A stretch of 64,000 nucleotides of DNA. Origin: Serratia sp. M24T3 (GTDB taxonomy: Bacteria > Pseudomonadota > Gammaproteobacteria > Enterobacterales > Enterobacteriaceae). Positions within the stretch are counted from its first letter, which is position 1. Every line of letters begins with the position of its first letter. The notes under the pieces are model-generated. The model did not search any database. It was not told where the DNA came from and was given only the letters and a program-made list of their open reading frames with translations. This document shows, in pieces, positions 55,298 through 64,000 of the stretch. The DNA is taken from NCBI RefSeq assembly GCF_000257645.1, contig NZ_AJHJ01000002.1, positions 248,001-312,000 of the forward strand, given 5' to 3'. A program made the position numbers and the translations under genes.

Positions 55298-56023
55298 ATG
55301 AAAGAGCTTTCCGTTTCCAATGCCAATACGCTTTATCAAACTTCGCTGATGAGCGCCTTGCTCAGCGGGGTATATGAAGGGGAAACCACCATGGCGCAGC
55401 TGCGTGAACACGGTGATTTTGGGCTAGGAACTTTCAACAAACTTGATGGCGAGTTGATTGCTTTTGACGGCAATATTTTCCAGTTGCGCGGTGATGGCAC
55501 AGCTCGTCGAGCAAGCCCCGAGCAGAAAACACCGTTCGCCACCATGACATTCTTTAATCCGACTAATGAATATCACATCGACAGTCCGCATACCCGTGAA
55601 GAGATCCATACGCTGATCGACCAGGTCATTAGCCAGAATGCCTTTTGCGCACTGCGAATCAACGGTGAGTTTAGCCGCGTGGATACGCGCACAGTGCCAG
55701 AACAGCAGCGCCCTTATAAGCCGATGATGGAAGCGGTAAAACAGCAGCCAACTTTCCATATCAAAAACAGTGTTGGAGTCTTGATAGGCTTTCTTACGCC
55801 AGAATATATGCAAGGCATTAATGTTGCCGGTTTCCACGAGCATTTTATCGATCAGGCACGCCATAGTGGCGGACACGTGCTGGATTATCAGGTCGAGCGC
55901 GGAACGTTGACCTTTGGCACGGTTGATAAACTGGCTATTGATTTTCCTCACGACCAAGATTTCCTCAATGCCAATCTGTCTCCCGAGAATTTGCGGGAAG
56001 CGATTCGTGCCGTAGAAAGCTAA
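55298..56023 (+). CDS. budA: Alpha-acetolactate decarboxylase
   Basis: 241 residues from ATG 55298 (GGAG eight bases upstream). The sequence has LYQTSLMSALLSGVYEGETT, HGDFGLGTFNKLDGELIAFD and the zinc site HEHFIDQARHSGGHVLDYQ with three histidines. It converts alpha-acetolactate to acetoin and CO2 in the cytoplasm. Followed by budB after 26 bases. Normal length and motif set. Confidence 0.93.
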   Translation: MKELSVSNANTLYQTSLMSALLSGVYEGETTMAQLREHGDFGLGTFNKLDGELIAFDGNIFQLRGDGTARRASPEQKTPFATMTFFNPTNEYHIDSPHTREEIHTLIDQVISQNAFCALRINGEFSRVDTRTVPEQQRPYKPMMEAVKQQPTFHIKNSVGVLIGFLTPEYMQGINVAGFHEHFIDQARHSGGHVLDYQVERGTLTFGTVDKLAIDFPHDQDFLNANLSPENLREAIRAVES

Positions 56024-56049
56024 CAGCCGCCGGTTAATGGAGCGATAAA

Positions 56050-57735
56050 ATGCATAATTCAGAAAACAGTAATGATAAAAATGAATGGAAATGTGGTGCG
56101 GACCTGGTAGTGGCTCAACTCCAAGCACAGGGCGTTAAACACGTATTCGGCATTCCCGGTGCCAAGATTGACCGTGTTTTCGACTCGCTGGTCGATTCAA
56201 CCATAGAAACCGTGGTTGTCCGCCACGAAGCCAATGCCGCCTTTATGGCTGGAGCAGTGGGTCGCCTTACCGGAAAAGCCGGCGTCGCGCTGGTGACCTC
56301 GGGACCCGGCTGTTCCAACCTGATAACCGGCGTCGCCACCGCCAACTCTGAAGGTGATCCCATGGTGGCACTCGGCGGTGCGGTAAAACGGGCCGATCAT
56401 TTAAAACAGGTTCACCAGACTATGGACACTGTTGCCATGTTCAGGCCGGTGACCAAGTATTCGGCTGAAGCCATTTCGTCTTCGGCGCTGGCAGAGGTGG
56501 TTGCCAACGGCTTTCGTGCCGCCGAATTTGGTCGCCCCGGTGCAGCATTTATCAGCCTGCCAATGGACCTCATCAATAAGCCGACCCGGGGCAAACTGCT
56601 AACCTCCTACTCGCCGACACTCGGAAGTGCGCCACAGGACGCTATTGTGCAAGTCGCCCGGATGCTGCAAAAGGCGAAAAATCCGGTGTTGCTGCTCGGC
56701 CTGATGGCCAGTCAACCGCGCAATGCCGAGGCCATTCGTCGACTGCTGAAAAAGAGCAACCTGCCGGTTACCAGCACCTATCAGGCGGCAGGCGTTATCG
56801 ATCAGGATGCTTTCCACCGCTTCGCCGGTCGCGTTGGTTTATTCAATAATCAGGCCGGAGATCGCCTGCTGCGTAACGCGGATCTCGTCATTACTATCGG
56901 CTACAGCCCGGTGGAATACGAACCTGCGCAGTGGAGTAACGGTACTGCCGAACTGGTGCATATTGATGTCACCCCCGCTGAAACCGATAGCGAATACCAG
57001 CCAGAGATCGAGCTGGTGGGCGATATTGCCGACACGATTGATTTGCTCGGCGATCGTGTCGCGCAGCAGATTGTGCTCAGCCCGGCAGCGATTGATATTC
57101 TCGAAGAACGTCGCCTGCAGCGCCAACTGCTGGACCAAAAGGGCCGCAGCCTGAATCAGTTTGCGATTCATCCCCTGCGTTTGGTTCGCGCGATGCAGGA
57201 CATTGTTAACAGCGATGTCACCCTGTGCGTGGATATGGGCAGTTTCCATATCTGGATTGCCCGCTATTTGTATAGCTTTCGCGCGCGTCAAGTGCTGATT
57301 TCCAACGGCCAGCAGACCATGGGTGTTGCTCTGCCGTGGGCTATCGGCGCGGCGCTGGTCGAGCCGGGTCGGAAAGTGGTTTCTGTCTCGGGTGATGGCG
57401 GTTTTATGCAATCAAGCATGGAGCTGGAAACCGCGGTGCGGTTGGGCATTAATATGCTGCATATTATTTGGGTCGACCAGGCTTATAACATGGTGGCGAT
57501 TCAGGAGGAGAAAAAGTATCGGCGCACGTCAGGCATCCAGTTTGGCCCGATTGATTTTAAAGCCTACGCTGACGCCTTTGGTGCTAAAGGTTTCGCCGTG
57601 ACATCTGCTGATACGCTGGAGCAGACCCTGCACGCGGCGATGGACGTTCAGGGACCCGCCGTGGTGGCCATTCCGGTAGATTACAGTGACAACGCGTTGT
57701 TGATGAGTCAGCTAAATATGAGCGAAATTTTCTAA
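56050..57735 (+). CDS. budB: Catabolic acetolactate synthase
   Basis: 561 residues of the thiamine diphosphate enzyme family: [14 protein letters not shown], catalytic Glu in [20 protein letters not shown], and the ThDP/Mg site beginning [15 protein letters not shown] near 448, with NMV later. It lacks the FAD-related features of anabolic AHAS, matching catabolic AlsS/BudB. It condenses two pyruvates to acetolactate for BudA. Its stop overlaps the convergent LysR gene by three bases. Confidence 0.93.
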   Translation: MHNSENSNDKNEWKCGADLVVAQLQAQGVKHVFGIPGAKIDRVFDSLVDSTIETVVVRHEANAAFMAGAVGRLTGKAGVALVTSGPGCSNLITGVATANSEGDPMVALGGAVKRADHLKQVHQTMDTVAMFRPVTKYSAEAISSSALAEVVANGFRAAEFGRPGAAFISLPMDLINKPTRGKLLTSYSPTLGSAPQDAIVQVARMLQKAKNPVLLLGLMASQPRNAEAIRRLLKKSNLPVTSTYQAAGVIDQDAFHRFAGRVGLFNNQAGDRLLRNADLVITIGYSPVEYEPAQWSNGTAELVHIDVTPAETDSEYQPEIELVGDIADTIDLLGDRVAQQIVLSPAAIDILEERRLQRQLLDQKGRSLNQFAIHPLRLVRAMQDIVNSDVTLCVDMGSFHIWIARYLYSFRARQVLISNGQQTMGVALPWAIGAALVEPGRKVVSVSGDGGFMQSSMELETAVRLGINMLHIIWVDQAYNMVAIQEEKKYRRTSGIQFGPIDFKAYADAFGAKGFAVTSADTLEQTLHAAMDVQGPAVVAIPVDYSDNALLMSQLNMSEIF

Positions 57736-58952
57736 CTTATTGTTCCTTGAGCTCGTATGGCCTCAATGAGCGCGCTGGCAGCAGGCGACAGCAGACTGCC
57801 AGCGCGGAAAGTGATACCAATCGGGCGTTGGGTATCGGCCAAATCTACGTTAAGGCTGACCAACTCGCCGTTGTCCAACTCATGCTGCAACTGCCTGGCG
57901 GATACTGCCGCCAGCATGTCGGAGTCCAGTAATAATCCGCGCACAATCGCCAAATCACCGCTTTCGACTACCGGGTCGGGAGGCGGAATATTCACTGATT
58001 CAAAGCTGCTTTCCAGCAACTTTCTGGCCGGAGTTTCCGAACGCGGTAACACCCATCGCGCGCTGCGTAAATCTTGCGGAGAAATCACCGTATCGCTCAA
58101 CGGATGACCGCGACGGGCAACAATTACCATTTTTTCTGTAAACAGAGTCTCACTGACCATATCGGCGGCGTAATCACTGGTTCGCAGCGCACCGACGATA
58201 AAATCTACCTCCCCGGATCTCAGCTCTGAGGCCAGTGTCACAAATGCGCTCTCGTTGGTAATAATCTTGATGCCAGCGTATTTGGCGGTAACGGCCAAAA
58301 TCGCCTGCGGTAACAGCTTCGTCCGGCTCAGCGGCAAAGCGCCAATTTGTACCGTCCCCACCAGCACCCCTTGTCTGGCGGCAATGTCCGCCGGAATGTG
58401 CCGCAATTCATTAAGCGCGCGGCGGATGTTTGGCACAATTTCCTGACCCGCGAGGCTGGGGATCATTCCCTGTGGCGTGCGCTCGAGCAAAGCGAGATCG
58501 GCACCGTTTTCCAGCACTTTGAGAGCGGCAGAAACGGCAGGTTGGCTCAAGCCGAGCAGCGTGGCCACCGTTTGCATATGGCGGGTCTTGCACAAAGCGA
58601 TAAAAATCTGCAATCGCCGCACGTTAAACAAATAAAGAGGTTCGGTGAGTGCTCGATTGTGCGCGATTTTCCCCTGCAATCGCGCCAGCAGCTCAGCGGT
58701 TTCATGCAGGTCGGCAATAGCCCTTCGCGCACGCGGCAGAATGCACTTACCGTAGTCGGTCAACAGCATGCCGTTGGCGTGACGTTCAAACAGCGGCACC
58801 GATAAATGTTCTTCGAGATCGCGTATCGAGCGGGTGATGGCCGACTGAGTACGGAATAGCTCATCCGCAGCGCGCGAGACACTTCCCTGATCGACAACCT
58901 GACAAAAAGCCCGAATTTGCATCAGGTTACATAACCCCTTCTCGTCGTTCAT
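57732..58952 (-). CDS. LysR-family regulator with two HTH domains (GalR-like)
   Basis: 406 residues, longer than the ~300 usual for LysR proteins. Two LysR-type HTH segments occur: [20 protein letters not shown] with [16 protein letters not shown] (about 11-60), and [20 protein letters not shown] with [16 protein letters not shown] (about 105-160). One substrate-binding domain follows. It is divergent from galBCD, so it is the likely gallate-responsive activator of the pathway (GalR in P. putida, unrelated to the galactose repressor). GAAGGGG precedes the ATG. Confidence 0.78.
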   Translation of the reverse strand: MNDEKGLCNLMQIRAFCQVVDQGSVSRAADELFRTQSAITRSIRDLEEHLSVPLFERHANGMLLTDYGKCILPRARRAIADLHETAELLARLQGKIAHNRALTEPLYLFNVRRLQIFIALCKTRHMQTVATLLGLSQPAVSAALKVLENGADLALLERTPQGMIPSLAGQEIVPNIRRALNELRHIPADIAARQGVLVGTVQIGALPLSRTKLLPQAILAVTAKYAGIKIITNESAFVTLASELRSGEVDFIVGALRTSDYAADMVSETLFTEKMVIVARRGHPLSDTVISPQDLRSARWVLPRSETPARKLLESSFESVNIPPPDPVVESGDLAIVRGLLLDSDMLAAVSARQLQHELDNGELVSLNVDLADTQRPIGITFRAGSLLSPAASALIEAIRAQGTIS

Positions 58953-59124
58953 CCCCTTCTCCCGATTGTGTTTTTTTTGTGACTTTACTCAGCAATATAA
59001 ATAAAACGCATACCTGCTGCAATCAAATGAATTACCTGTGACCCACGCCGACTGACAGCATAGAAATCAGACCACGCGGAAGCGTCAGGCACTTTCAAAT
59101 GAAAAATCTATGAGGAATATGCAG

Positions 59125-59880
59125 ATGAGCAATGCCAATAACAATGCAGCAAATCCTGCCAAAACTGCGCTGGTTGTTAGCGCCCACTCGGCCGACTTTG
59201 TATGGCGTGCGGGCGGTGCCATCGCGCAGCACACTCAGTTAGGCTATAAGGTTCACATTGTTTGCCTGTCATTCGGTGAGCGCGGTGAGTCTGCCAAACT
59301 TTGGCGCAAGGGTGAGATGACCGAAGAAAGAGTTAAAGCTTCGCGTCGTGAAGAAGCCATGGCGGCAGCTGAAATCCTTGGCGCCAGCGTTGAGTTCTTT
59401 GATATGGGCGATTACCCGCTGCGCGCCACCAAAGACGATCTGTTCCGCCTGGCTGACGTTTACCGCCGTATTCAGCCACACTTCGTGCTGACCCATTCCC
59501 TAAAAGATCCTTATAACTACGATCATCCGATGGCGACCAATCTGGCGCAGGAGGCACGTATTATTGCTCAGGCCGAGGGCTACAAGCCGGGCGAGCCAAT
59601 CGTTGCTGCACCGCCGGTTTACTGCTTTGAGCCGCACCAACCAGAACAATGCGAGTGGAAACCCGACGTGCTGCTGGATATCACCGACGTGTGGGACAAG
59701 AAATACGCCGCAATCCAATGCATGGCCGGTCAGGAACACTTGTGGGAATACTACACTCGCGTTGCCCAGCAGCGTGGCGTGCAGGCGAAAAGAAACGTGG
59801 GTATCACAACCAGCAAAAATATCGTTTACGGCGAAGGTTATCAGAGCATCTTCCCACGGGTGACAGGAGAGCTGGCATGA
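59125..59880 (+). CDS. galB: 4-oxalomesaconate hydratase (PIG-L type)
   Basis: 251 residues from ATG 59125 (GAGGA eight bases upstream; ATG 59110 would overlap that site). PIG-L/LmbE fold: [45 protein letters not shown] with metal-binding His and Asp. It hydrates 4-oxalomesaconate to 4-carboxy-4-hydroxy-2-oxoadipate in gallate breakdown. Four-base overlap with galC. Confidence 0.88.
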   Translation: MSNANNNAANPAKTALVVSAHSADFVWRAGGAIAQHTQLGYKVHIVCLSFGERGESAKLWRKGEMTEERVKASRREEAMAAAEILGASVEFFDMGDYPLRATKDDLFRLADVYRRIQPHFVLTHSLKDPYNYDHPMATNLAQEARIIAQAEGYKPGEPIVAAPPVYCFEPHQPEQCEWKPDVLLDITDVWDKKYAAIQCMAGQEHLWEYYTRVAQQRGVQAKRNVGITTSKNIVYGEGYQSIFPRVTGELA

Positions 59881-60635
59881 GCAACTACCAAGGTCTGATC
59901 CTCGGCAAAAAAGGCGTGGTGGTGCGTAATATTCCTCGCGCCGAGCAACAACAGGTCGCGGCGTTGGCCGCCTTTGGCGTGGCAACCGTGCATGAAGCTC
60001 AGGGTCGTAAAGGGCTGCTTTCTCCGGCTATTCGCCCTATCCAAAAAGATGTGGCGATTTCCGGCAGCGCGGTAACCGTGCTGGTGGCACCGGGCGATAA
60101 CTGGATGTTCCACGTTGCGGTGGAACAGTGTAAACCGGGCGATATTCTGGTGGTTGCGCCAACCTCCCCGTGCGGCGACGGTTATTTTGGCGATCTGTTG
60201 GCGACATCGTTAAAAGCGCGCGGCGTAATTGGCCTGGTCGCTGACGTTGGCGTCCGTGATACTCGCACTTTACGCGAGATGGGTTTCGCGGTGTGGTCAC
60301 ACGCGGTGTACGCACAGGGCACGGTAAAAGAAACGCTGGGTTCGGTGAATATTCCCGTGCTCTGCGCCGGGCAGATTGTTTATCCGGGCGATGCGATCGT
60401 CGCTGATGATGATGGCGTAGTGGTGGTTCGACGTGAAGAAGTGGCGCAAGTTGCCGAAGCCAGCCGTCAACGCGAGGCGTTGGAAGAGAGTAAACGCGCA
60501 CGCATGGCCGACGGCGAATTAGGCCTCGATATCTATAACATGCGTCCAACCCTCGAGAAGAAAGGCCTGACTTATTATACCGACGTCGAAGAACTTGCCG
60601 ACGCTGTAGGACAGGAAAATTCGCTTAAGCGTTGA
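59877..60635 (+). CDS. galC: 4-carboxy-4-hydroxy-2-oxoadipate aldolase
   Basis: 252 residues from the overlapping ATG 59877; the same frame is open upstream within galB but has no role. RraA-type fold with [35 protein letters not shown] and the phosphate/pyruvate-binding [18 protein letters not shown]. Splits the CHA intermediate into pyruvate and oxaloacetate, the last gallate step. Followed by galD after a GAGGAGG ribosome site. Confidence 0.88.
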   Translation: MSNYQGLILGKKGVVVRNIPRAEQQQVAALAAFGVATVHEAQGRKGLLSPAIRPIQKDVAISGSAVTVLVAPGDNWMFHVAVEQCKPGDILVVAPTSPCGDGYFGDLLATSLKARGVIGLVADVGVRDTRTLREMGFAVWSHAVYAQGTVKETLGSVNIPVLCAGQIVYPGDAIVADDDGVVVVRREEVAQVAEASRQREALEESKRARMADGELGLDIYNMRPTLEKKGLTYYTDVEELADAVGQENSLKR

Positions 60636-60644
60636 GGAGGTTCT

Positions 60645-61760
60645 ATGCTGCAAACCCGAATTCCCTGCGTGCTGATGCGCGGTGGAACCTCAAAGGGCGC
60701 GTTCTTTTTAGCCGATGATTTACCTGAAGACAACGAGCTTCGCGATCGTGTGCTGCTGGCGGTAATGGGCTCGCCAGATCCGCGGCAGATAGACGGCGTG
60801 GGTGGCGCAGATCCGCTGACCAGCAAAGTCGCGATTATCCGCCCCTCTGCTCGCAATGACGCTGATGTCGATTATCTTTTTGCGCAGGTGAATGTCGATA
60901 AAGCCGTGGTGGATTACGGGCAAAACTGCGGCAATATTCTGGCAGCCGTCGGCCCTTTTGCTATCGAGCAAGGTTTGATTAGCGCGGCAGATGGCCTGAC
61001 TCCGGTACGAATTTTTATGGAAAATACCGGGCAGATAGCCATTGCTCACGTGCCGACGCCGCAGGGCCAGGTTGAGTATGAAGGCAGCCTGAAGATAGAC
61101 GGCGTGCCGGGCAGCGCAAGCGAAATCATGATCGAGTTCGCTGATATTGCCGGATCAAGCTGTGGCTCGCTGCTGCCGACGGGCAAAGTGATCGACACGT
61201 TTGACGGCATTGAAGTGACCTGCATTGATAACGGCATGCCGGTGGTGCTGTTACGCGCCGCCGATGTGGGGCGCAGCGGGTATGAAACGCGACAGCAGCT
61301 CGACGATGATTCCGAACTCAAGGCCAGACTGGAATCAATACGTTTACAGGCGGGTCCGAAGATGAATCTCGGTGATGTCTCGCAGCGCACAGTGCCAAAA
61401 ATGACATTGGTTGCGGAAGCTCGTGACGGCGGTTCCATCTCCAGCCGCACCTTTATTCCACACCGCTGCCACGCGTCAATTGGCGTACTCGGGGCCGTTA
61501 GCGTGGCTAGCGCCTGCCTGCTGCCCGGTTCTGTTACTGAAGGATTGGCCAACACACCAGCGGGCGATCGCCCACGCATTAGCGTCGAACATCCAAGCGG
61601 TGAATTCAGCGTTGAGTTGCACGTAAATATCGCGGCTAAAGGGGCCGAAAGGCTAGCCGGATGCGGCCTGTTGCGCACTGCGCGGTTGCTGTTTGAAGGC
61701 CGCGTAGCCATCCCCGGCAGCCTGTGGCAAGGGAAAGAGCCCACCGAAAATCGTCGATAA
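60645..61760 (+). CDS. galD: 4-oxalomesaconate tautomerase (PrpF family)
   Basis: 371 residues. RIPCVLMRGGTSKGAFFLAD, DPRQIDGVGGADPLTSKVA, YGQNCGNILAAVGPFAIEQG and FADIAGSSCGSLLPTGK are PrpF/GalD signatures. It converts the keto form of 4-oxalomesaconate released by GalA into the enol form used by GalB. Third gene of galBCD. A Cys just before GNIL is retained. Confidence 0.9.
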   Translation: MLQTRIPCVLMRGGTSKGAFFLADDLPEDNELRDRVLLAVMGSPDPRQIDGVGGADPLTSKVAIIRPSARNDADVDYLFAQVNVDKAVVDYGQNCGNILAAVGPFAIEQGLISAADGLTPVRIFMENTGQIAIAHVPTPQGQVEYEGSLKIDGVPGSASEIMIEFADIAGSSCGSLLPTGKVIDTFDGIEVTCIDNGMPVVLLRAADVGRSGYETRQQLDDDSELKARLESIRLQAGPKMNLGDVSQRTVPKMTLVAEARDGGSISSRTFIPHRCHASIGVLGAVSVASACLLPGSVTEGLANTPAGDRPRISVEHPSGEFSVELHVNIAAKGAERLAGCGLLRTARLLFEGRVAIPGSLWQGKEPTENRR

Positions 61761-61782
61761 CTCTAAAATAAGTCAACCCTCT

Positions 61783-61807
61783 GGCTCTCTCTGTTATAGG
61801 GAGAGCC
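61783..61807. terminator. Possible bidirectional terminator after galD
   Basis: GGCTCTC (61783-61789) pairs with GAGAGCC (61801-61807), between convergent galD and the Dpp-like operon. T-runs are weak on both strands. Confidence 0.4.
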
Positions 61808-61856
61808 TCTCTTATGAAGACTCCTCACATAATTTTCACTTCGATGAGTTATCGTT

Positions 61857-62801
61857 TCAGGTTACCCGATGACACCGAACTGCCAGGCCCGAAAGATTAA
61901 CGCGTAAATCCTGCGGCATCTGGCATCCATTGCCAGCATAAGGGCAGCGCTCACGGAAATAACAGCCCTGCGGCAAGTTGCGATTGCTGGGTAATTCCCC
62001 TTTTCTGTCTTCCTGCCCATCATCCAGCGAGCGCCCCGCCTGCGGTACAGAGTCGAGCAGCAGTTTGGTGTACGGATGCTGCGGACGAGTCAGCACTTTT
62101 TCCGCCGGTCCCAGCTCGACGATTTGCCCCAGATACATCACCGCCACGCGGTCGCTCATATGGCGCACCACGGAAACATTGTGCGAAATCAGCACAAAAG
62201 TGAGATTCCGCTGGCGCTGTAACTCCACCAGAAGGTTAAGAATTTGCGCCTGCACCGAGATATCCAGCGCTGAGGTCGGCTCATCCAGCACAATAATATC
62301 CGGCTCGGAAGACAGCGCACGCGCGATAGAAATACGCTGGCGCTGACCACCGGAAAACTCATGCGGCAGACGATCGAGATACTCTTTCCGGATCCCCACC
62401 TGCTCCGCCAGTTCCTCAGCCAATTTACGACGTTCGCTGGCTGGATTGTGTTTCTGCACGTACACCGGCTCGGTGATAATGCGCCACACCGGCAAACGCG
62501 GGTCCAGCGATGACTGCGGATCCTGAAACACCATTTGCATGCCGGAACCAAACCAGGAACCGTCGGAACGAGCGCGCAAGAGCTGCCCGCTGCTGGGTTT
62601 TTGCAGCCCCATCAACAGCTGTGCCAACGTGCTTTTGCCGCAGCCCGATTCGCCAACGATGCCCAGCGTTTCGCCACGCATGATATTTAAATCCAACCCG
62701 TTCAGCGCATGCACGTAACCCTTCGGCTTACCGAGCCAGTTAAATTTCGCGGCAAAACGAACGCGAATATCCTGTAGTTCAATCAATGCATCTTGATTCA
62801 T
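61857..62801 (-). CDS. Peptide ABC transporter ATPase (DppF/OppF-like)
   Basis: 314 residues from ATG 62801, which overlaps the preceding gene's stop (TGATG). Walker [10 protein letters not shown], signature [15 protein letters not shown], Walker B IIVLDEPTSALD and the oligopeptide C-terminal tract HPYTKLLLDSVP with a CYFRERCPYAGNGC cysteine cluster. Partner ATPase of the gene directly upstream in a dppC-D-F-like minus-strand operon. Confidence 0.88.
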   Translation of the reverse strand: MNQDALIELQDIRVRFAAKFNWLGKPKGYVHALNGLDLNIMRGETLGIVGESGCGKSTLAQLLMGLQKPSSGQLLRARSDGSWFGSGMQMVFQDPQSSLDPRLPVWRIITEPVYVQKHNPASERRKLAEELAEQVGIRKEYLDRLPHEFSGGQRQRISIARALSSEPDIIVLDEPTSALDISVQAQILNLLVELQRQRNLTFVLISHNVSVVRHMSDRVAVMYLGQIVELGPAEKVLTRPQHPYTKLLLDSVPQAGRSLDDGQEDRKGELPSNRNLPQGCYFRERCPYAGNGCQMPQDLRVNLSGLAVRCHRVT

Positions 62802-63832
62802 CAGATTGGCTCCTGAAGGGTAATCGATTCTATTCGTTGCGGATGCCAACACGCGACCTGTTGCTGCGAGCGGCCGTCCAGCGCGGCAAGTTTGGGTGAC
62901 TGTGCGCACTGGCTATCGCCGTGACTACAGCGCCCGCGAAAGGCACAGCCGCCGGGAAGTTTCGCCAGATTCGGCACCGTGCCGGGGATAGCCTTCAGCA
63001 AGCTGCGAGGCTCGCCGTTTTCAGGCGCAGCCTGTAGTAACCCGATGGAATAAGGATGCGCCGGGCTTTCAATAACCTCCGCCGTATTACCGCTTTCGAT
63101 AACGTGACCGGCGTACATTACATACACCCGGTCGCAAAGCTGGGACACCACCGCCATATCGTGAGTAATAAACAGCACTGCCGTGCCGCTAGATTTGGCT
63201 TTACGTCGCAACAGCCTTAGAACCTGACGCTGCACGGTGACGTCCAGTGCGGTTGTCGGCTCATCGGCAATGATCAATTCCGGCTCGCAGGAAAACGCCA
63301 TCGCAATCAACACGCGTTGGCGCATACCGCCGGAAAGCTCAAACGGATAGCGCCCCATGACCTGCTCGGCGTCGCCAATTTGCATCTCCTGCAACAGTCC
63401 GATGGCCTTTTTGAAAGCGGCCTGACGACTGATTTTTTGATGCAGACAGATAACCTCACACATCTGCCTGCCGATTTTTCGCGTCGGATTCAGGGCGTTC
63501 ATTGGCTCCTGAAAAATCATTGCCACGCGAGCTCCGCGCAGTTGGCGCATCTGTTTATCGCTGGCGGTAATCACATCGGTTCCCAGCAGCTTCAGTTCGC
63601 CCGATTTAATGCTAAAGCTGTCCTGTGGCAACAGTCGCATCGACATCATTGCAGTCACAGACTTTCCAGAACCGGATTCGCCCACCACGCCAACAATTTC
63701 ACCAGCATTCACTTTTAAAGAGACATTATTCAGCGCGCTGATTTCTGCTCCGTACACTGGAAAAACCAGTTTCAGACTATTTATCTCCAGCACCGGCTGC
63801 TGGGGAGATCCTGCTAGAATTTCTGCCATCAT
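62801..63832 (-). CDS. Peptide ABC transporter ATPase (DppD/OppD-like)
   Basis: 343 residues from ATG 63832 (a second ATG follows). Walker [24 protein letters not shown], Walker [21 protein letters not shown] and the [14 protein letters not shown] cysteine tract typical of OppD/DppD. Its stop overlaps the next ATPase gene and its start overlaps the upstream permease (TGATG). Energises dipeptide or oligopeptide import; ligand unknown. Confidence 0.88.
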   Translation of the reverse strand: MMAEILAGSPQQPVLEINSLKLVFPVYGAEISALNNVSLKVNAGEIVGVVGESGSGKSVTAMMSMRLLPQDSFSIKSGELKLLGTDVITASDKQMRQLRGARVAMIFQEPMNALNPTRKIGRQMCEVICLHQKISRQAAFKKAIGLLQEMQIGDAEQVMGRYPFELSGGMRQRVLIAMAFSCEPELIIADEPTTALDVTVQRQVLRLLRRKAKSSGTAVLFITHDMAVVSQLCDRVYVMYAGHVIESGNTAEVIESPAHPYSIGLLQAAPENGEPRSLLKAIPGTVPNLAKLPGGCAFRGRCSHGDSQCAQSPKLAALDGRSQQQVACWHPQRIESITLQEPI

Positions 63833-64000
63833 CAACGCCCTCTGCTTTTCGGATCGAGCAGGTCGCGCAGACCGTCGCCGAACAAGTTAAAACCGGTGGC
63901 GGTGATCAAAATCGCCATGCCCGGGAAGGCGGAATACCACCATTGATCGAGAATATAGTTGCGACCGTTGGAGACCATCGCACCCCACTCCGCGGTCGGC
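63832..64000 (-). CDS. Peptide ABC transporter permease (DppC-like), 3' end
   Basis: The last 55 codons of a gene that begins beyond the window. The visible peptide (PTAEWGAMVSNGRNYILD, then FPGMAILITATGFNLFGDGL and RDLLDPKSRGR) is the C-terminus of a DppC/OppC-type permease, the same ending as the one at 42327-43196. Stop TGA at 63832-63834 overlaps the DppD-like start. Confidence 0.85.
   Translation of the reverse strand, partial: PTAEWGAMVSNGRNYILDQWWYSAFPGMAILITATGFNLFGDGLRDLLDPKSRGR

Overview
The window reads as an enterobacterial chromosome carrying the end of an integrative conjugative element (ICE). The chromosomal genes (hemB, sotB, the dalRDKT arabitol locus, budR-budAB with a distant budC, GsiA/Dpp-like peptide transporters) fit Enterobacterales, probably Yersiniaceae (Serratia/Rahnella/Rouxiella type). 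I cannot resolve the genus from sequence alone.

Positions 1-16189 are the distal part of an ICE of the Yersinia HPI/ICEKp1 kind: the end of virB9, then virB10, virB11, a TrbM/KikA-like protein, a structured non-coding stretch that is the likely oriT, a MobB-type coupling protein, a MOBC-type relaxase (MobC) and an ArdC antirestriction protein. Between ardC and the ICE end lie two adjacent defence-type operons: an AT-rich three-gene ABC-three-component system (nuclease, middle component, DUF3732 SMC-like ATPase) and a SIR2-HerA pair followed by a KTSC-domain protein. A 16-bp copy of the tRNA-Asn 3' end (16174-16189) marks the attachment site. A terminator and a broken P4-type integrase follow it, suggesting that a second element once sat at the same site.

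Positions 17197-21620 (minus strand) form a polymorphic-toxin locus. A PAAR effector ends in a colicin E3-like RNase domain. Downstream come its putative immunity gene and then displaced C-terminal toxin/immunity cassettes (E3-like with cloacin immunity; an unknown toxin; a decayed toxin tail with a CPCC protein). All are joined through a repeated linker. A frameshifted helicase (22207-24887), with the break at a run of nine A, ends this accessory zone.

From 24919 on the window is metabolic chromosome: a GST, sotB, dalR<>dalDKT, an orphan hypothetical protein, a small kinase, hemB, a divergent locus of ROK regulator, M81 peptidase and peptide ABC transporter with a ROK kinase, a MerR/SDR pair, and a DapF paralogue lacking both catalytic cysteines. 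A gallate catabolic pathway follows in two blocks (transporter, GalA dioxygenase, a LigI-like lactonase and AroQ; then a LysR regulator with GalB, GalC and GalD). The 2,3-butanediol genes (budC, budR, budAB) and a flippase/glycosyltransferase pair lie between the blocks. The window ends inside a second Dpp-like peptide ABC operon. I saw no complete tRNA, rRNA, CRISPR array or intact insertion sequence.
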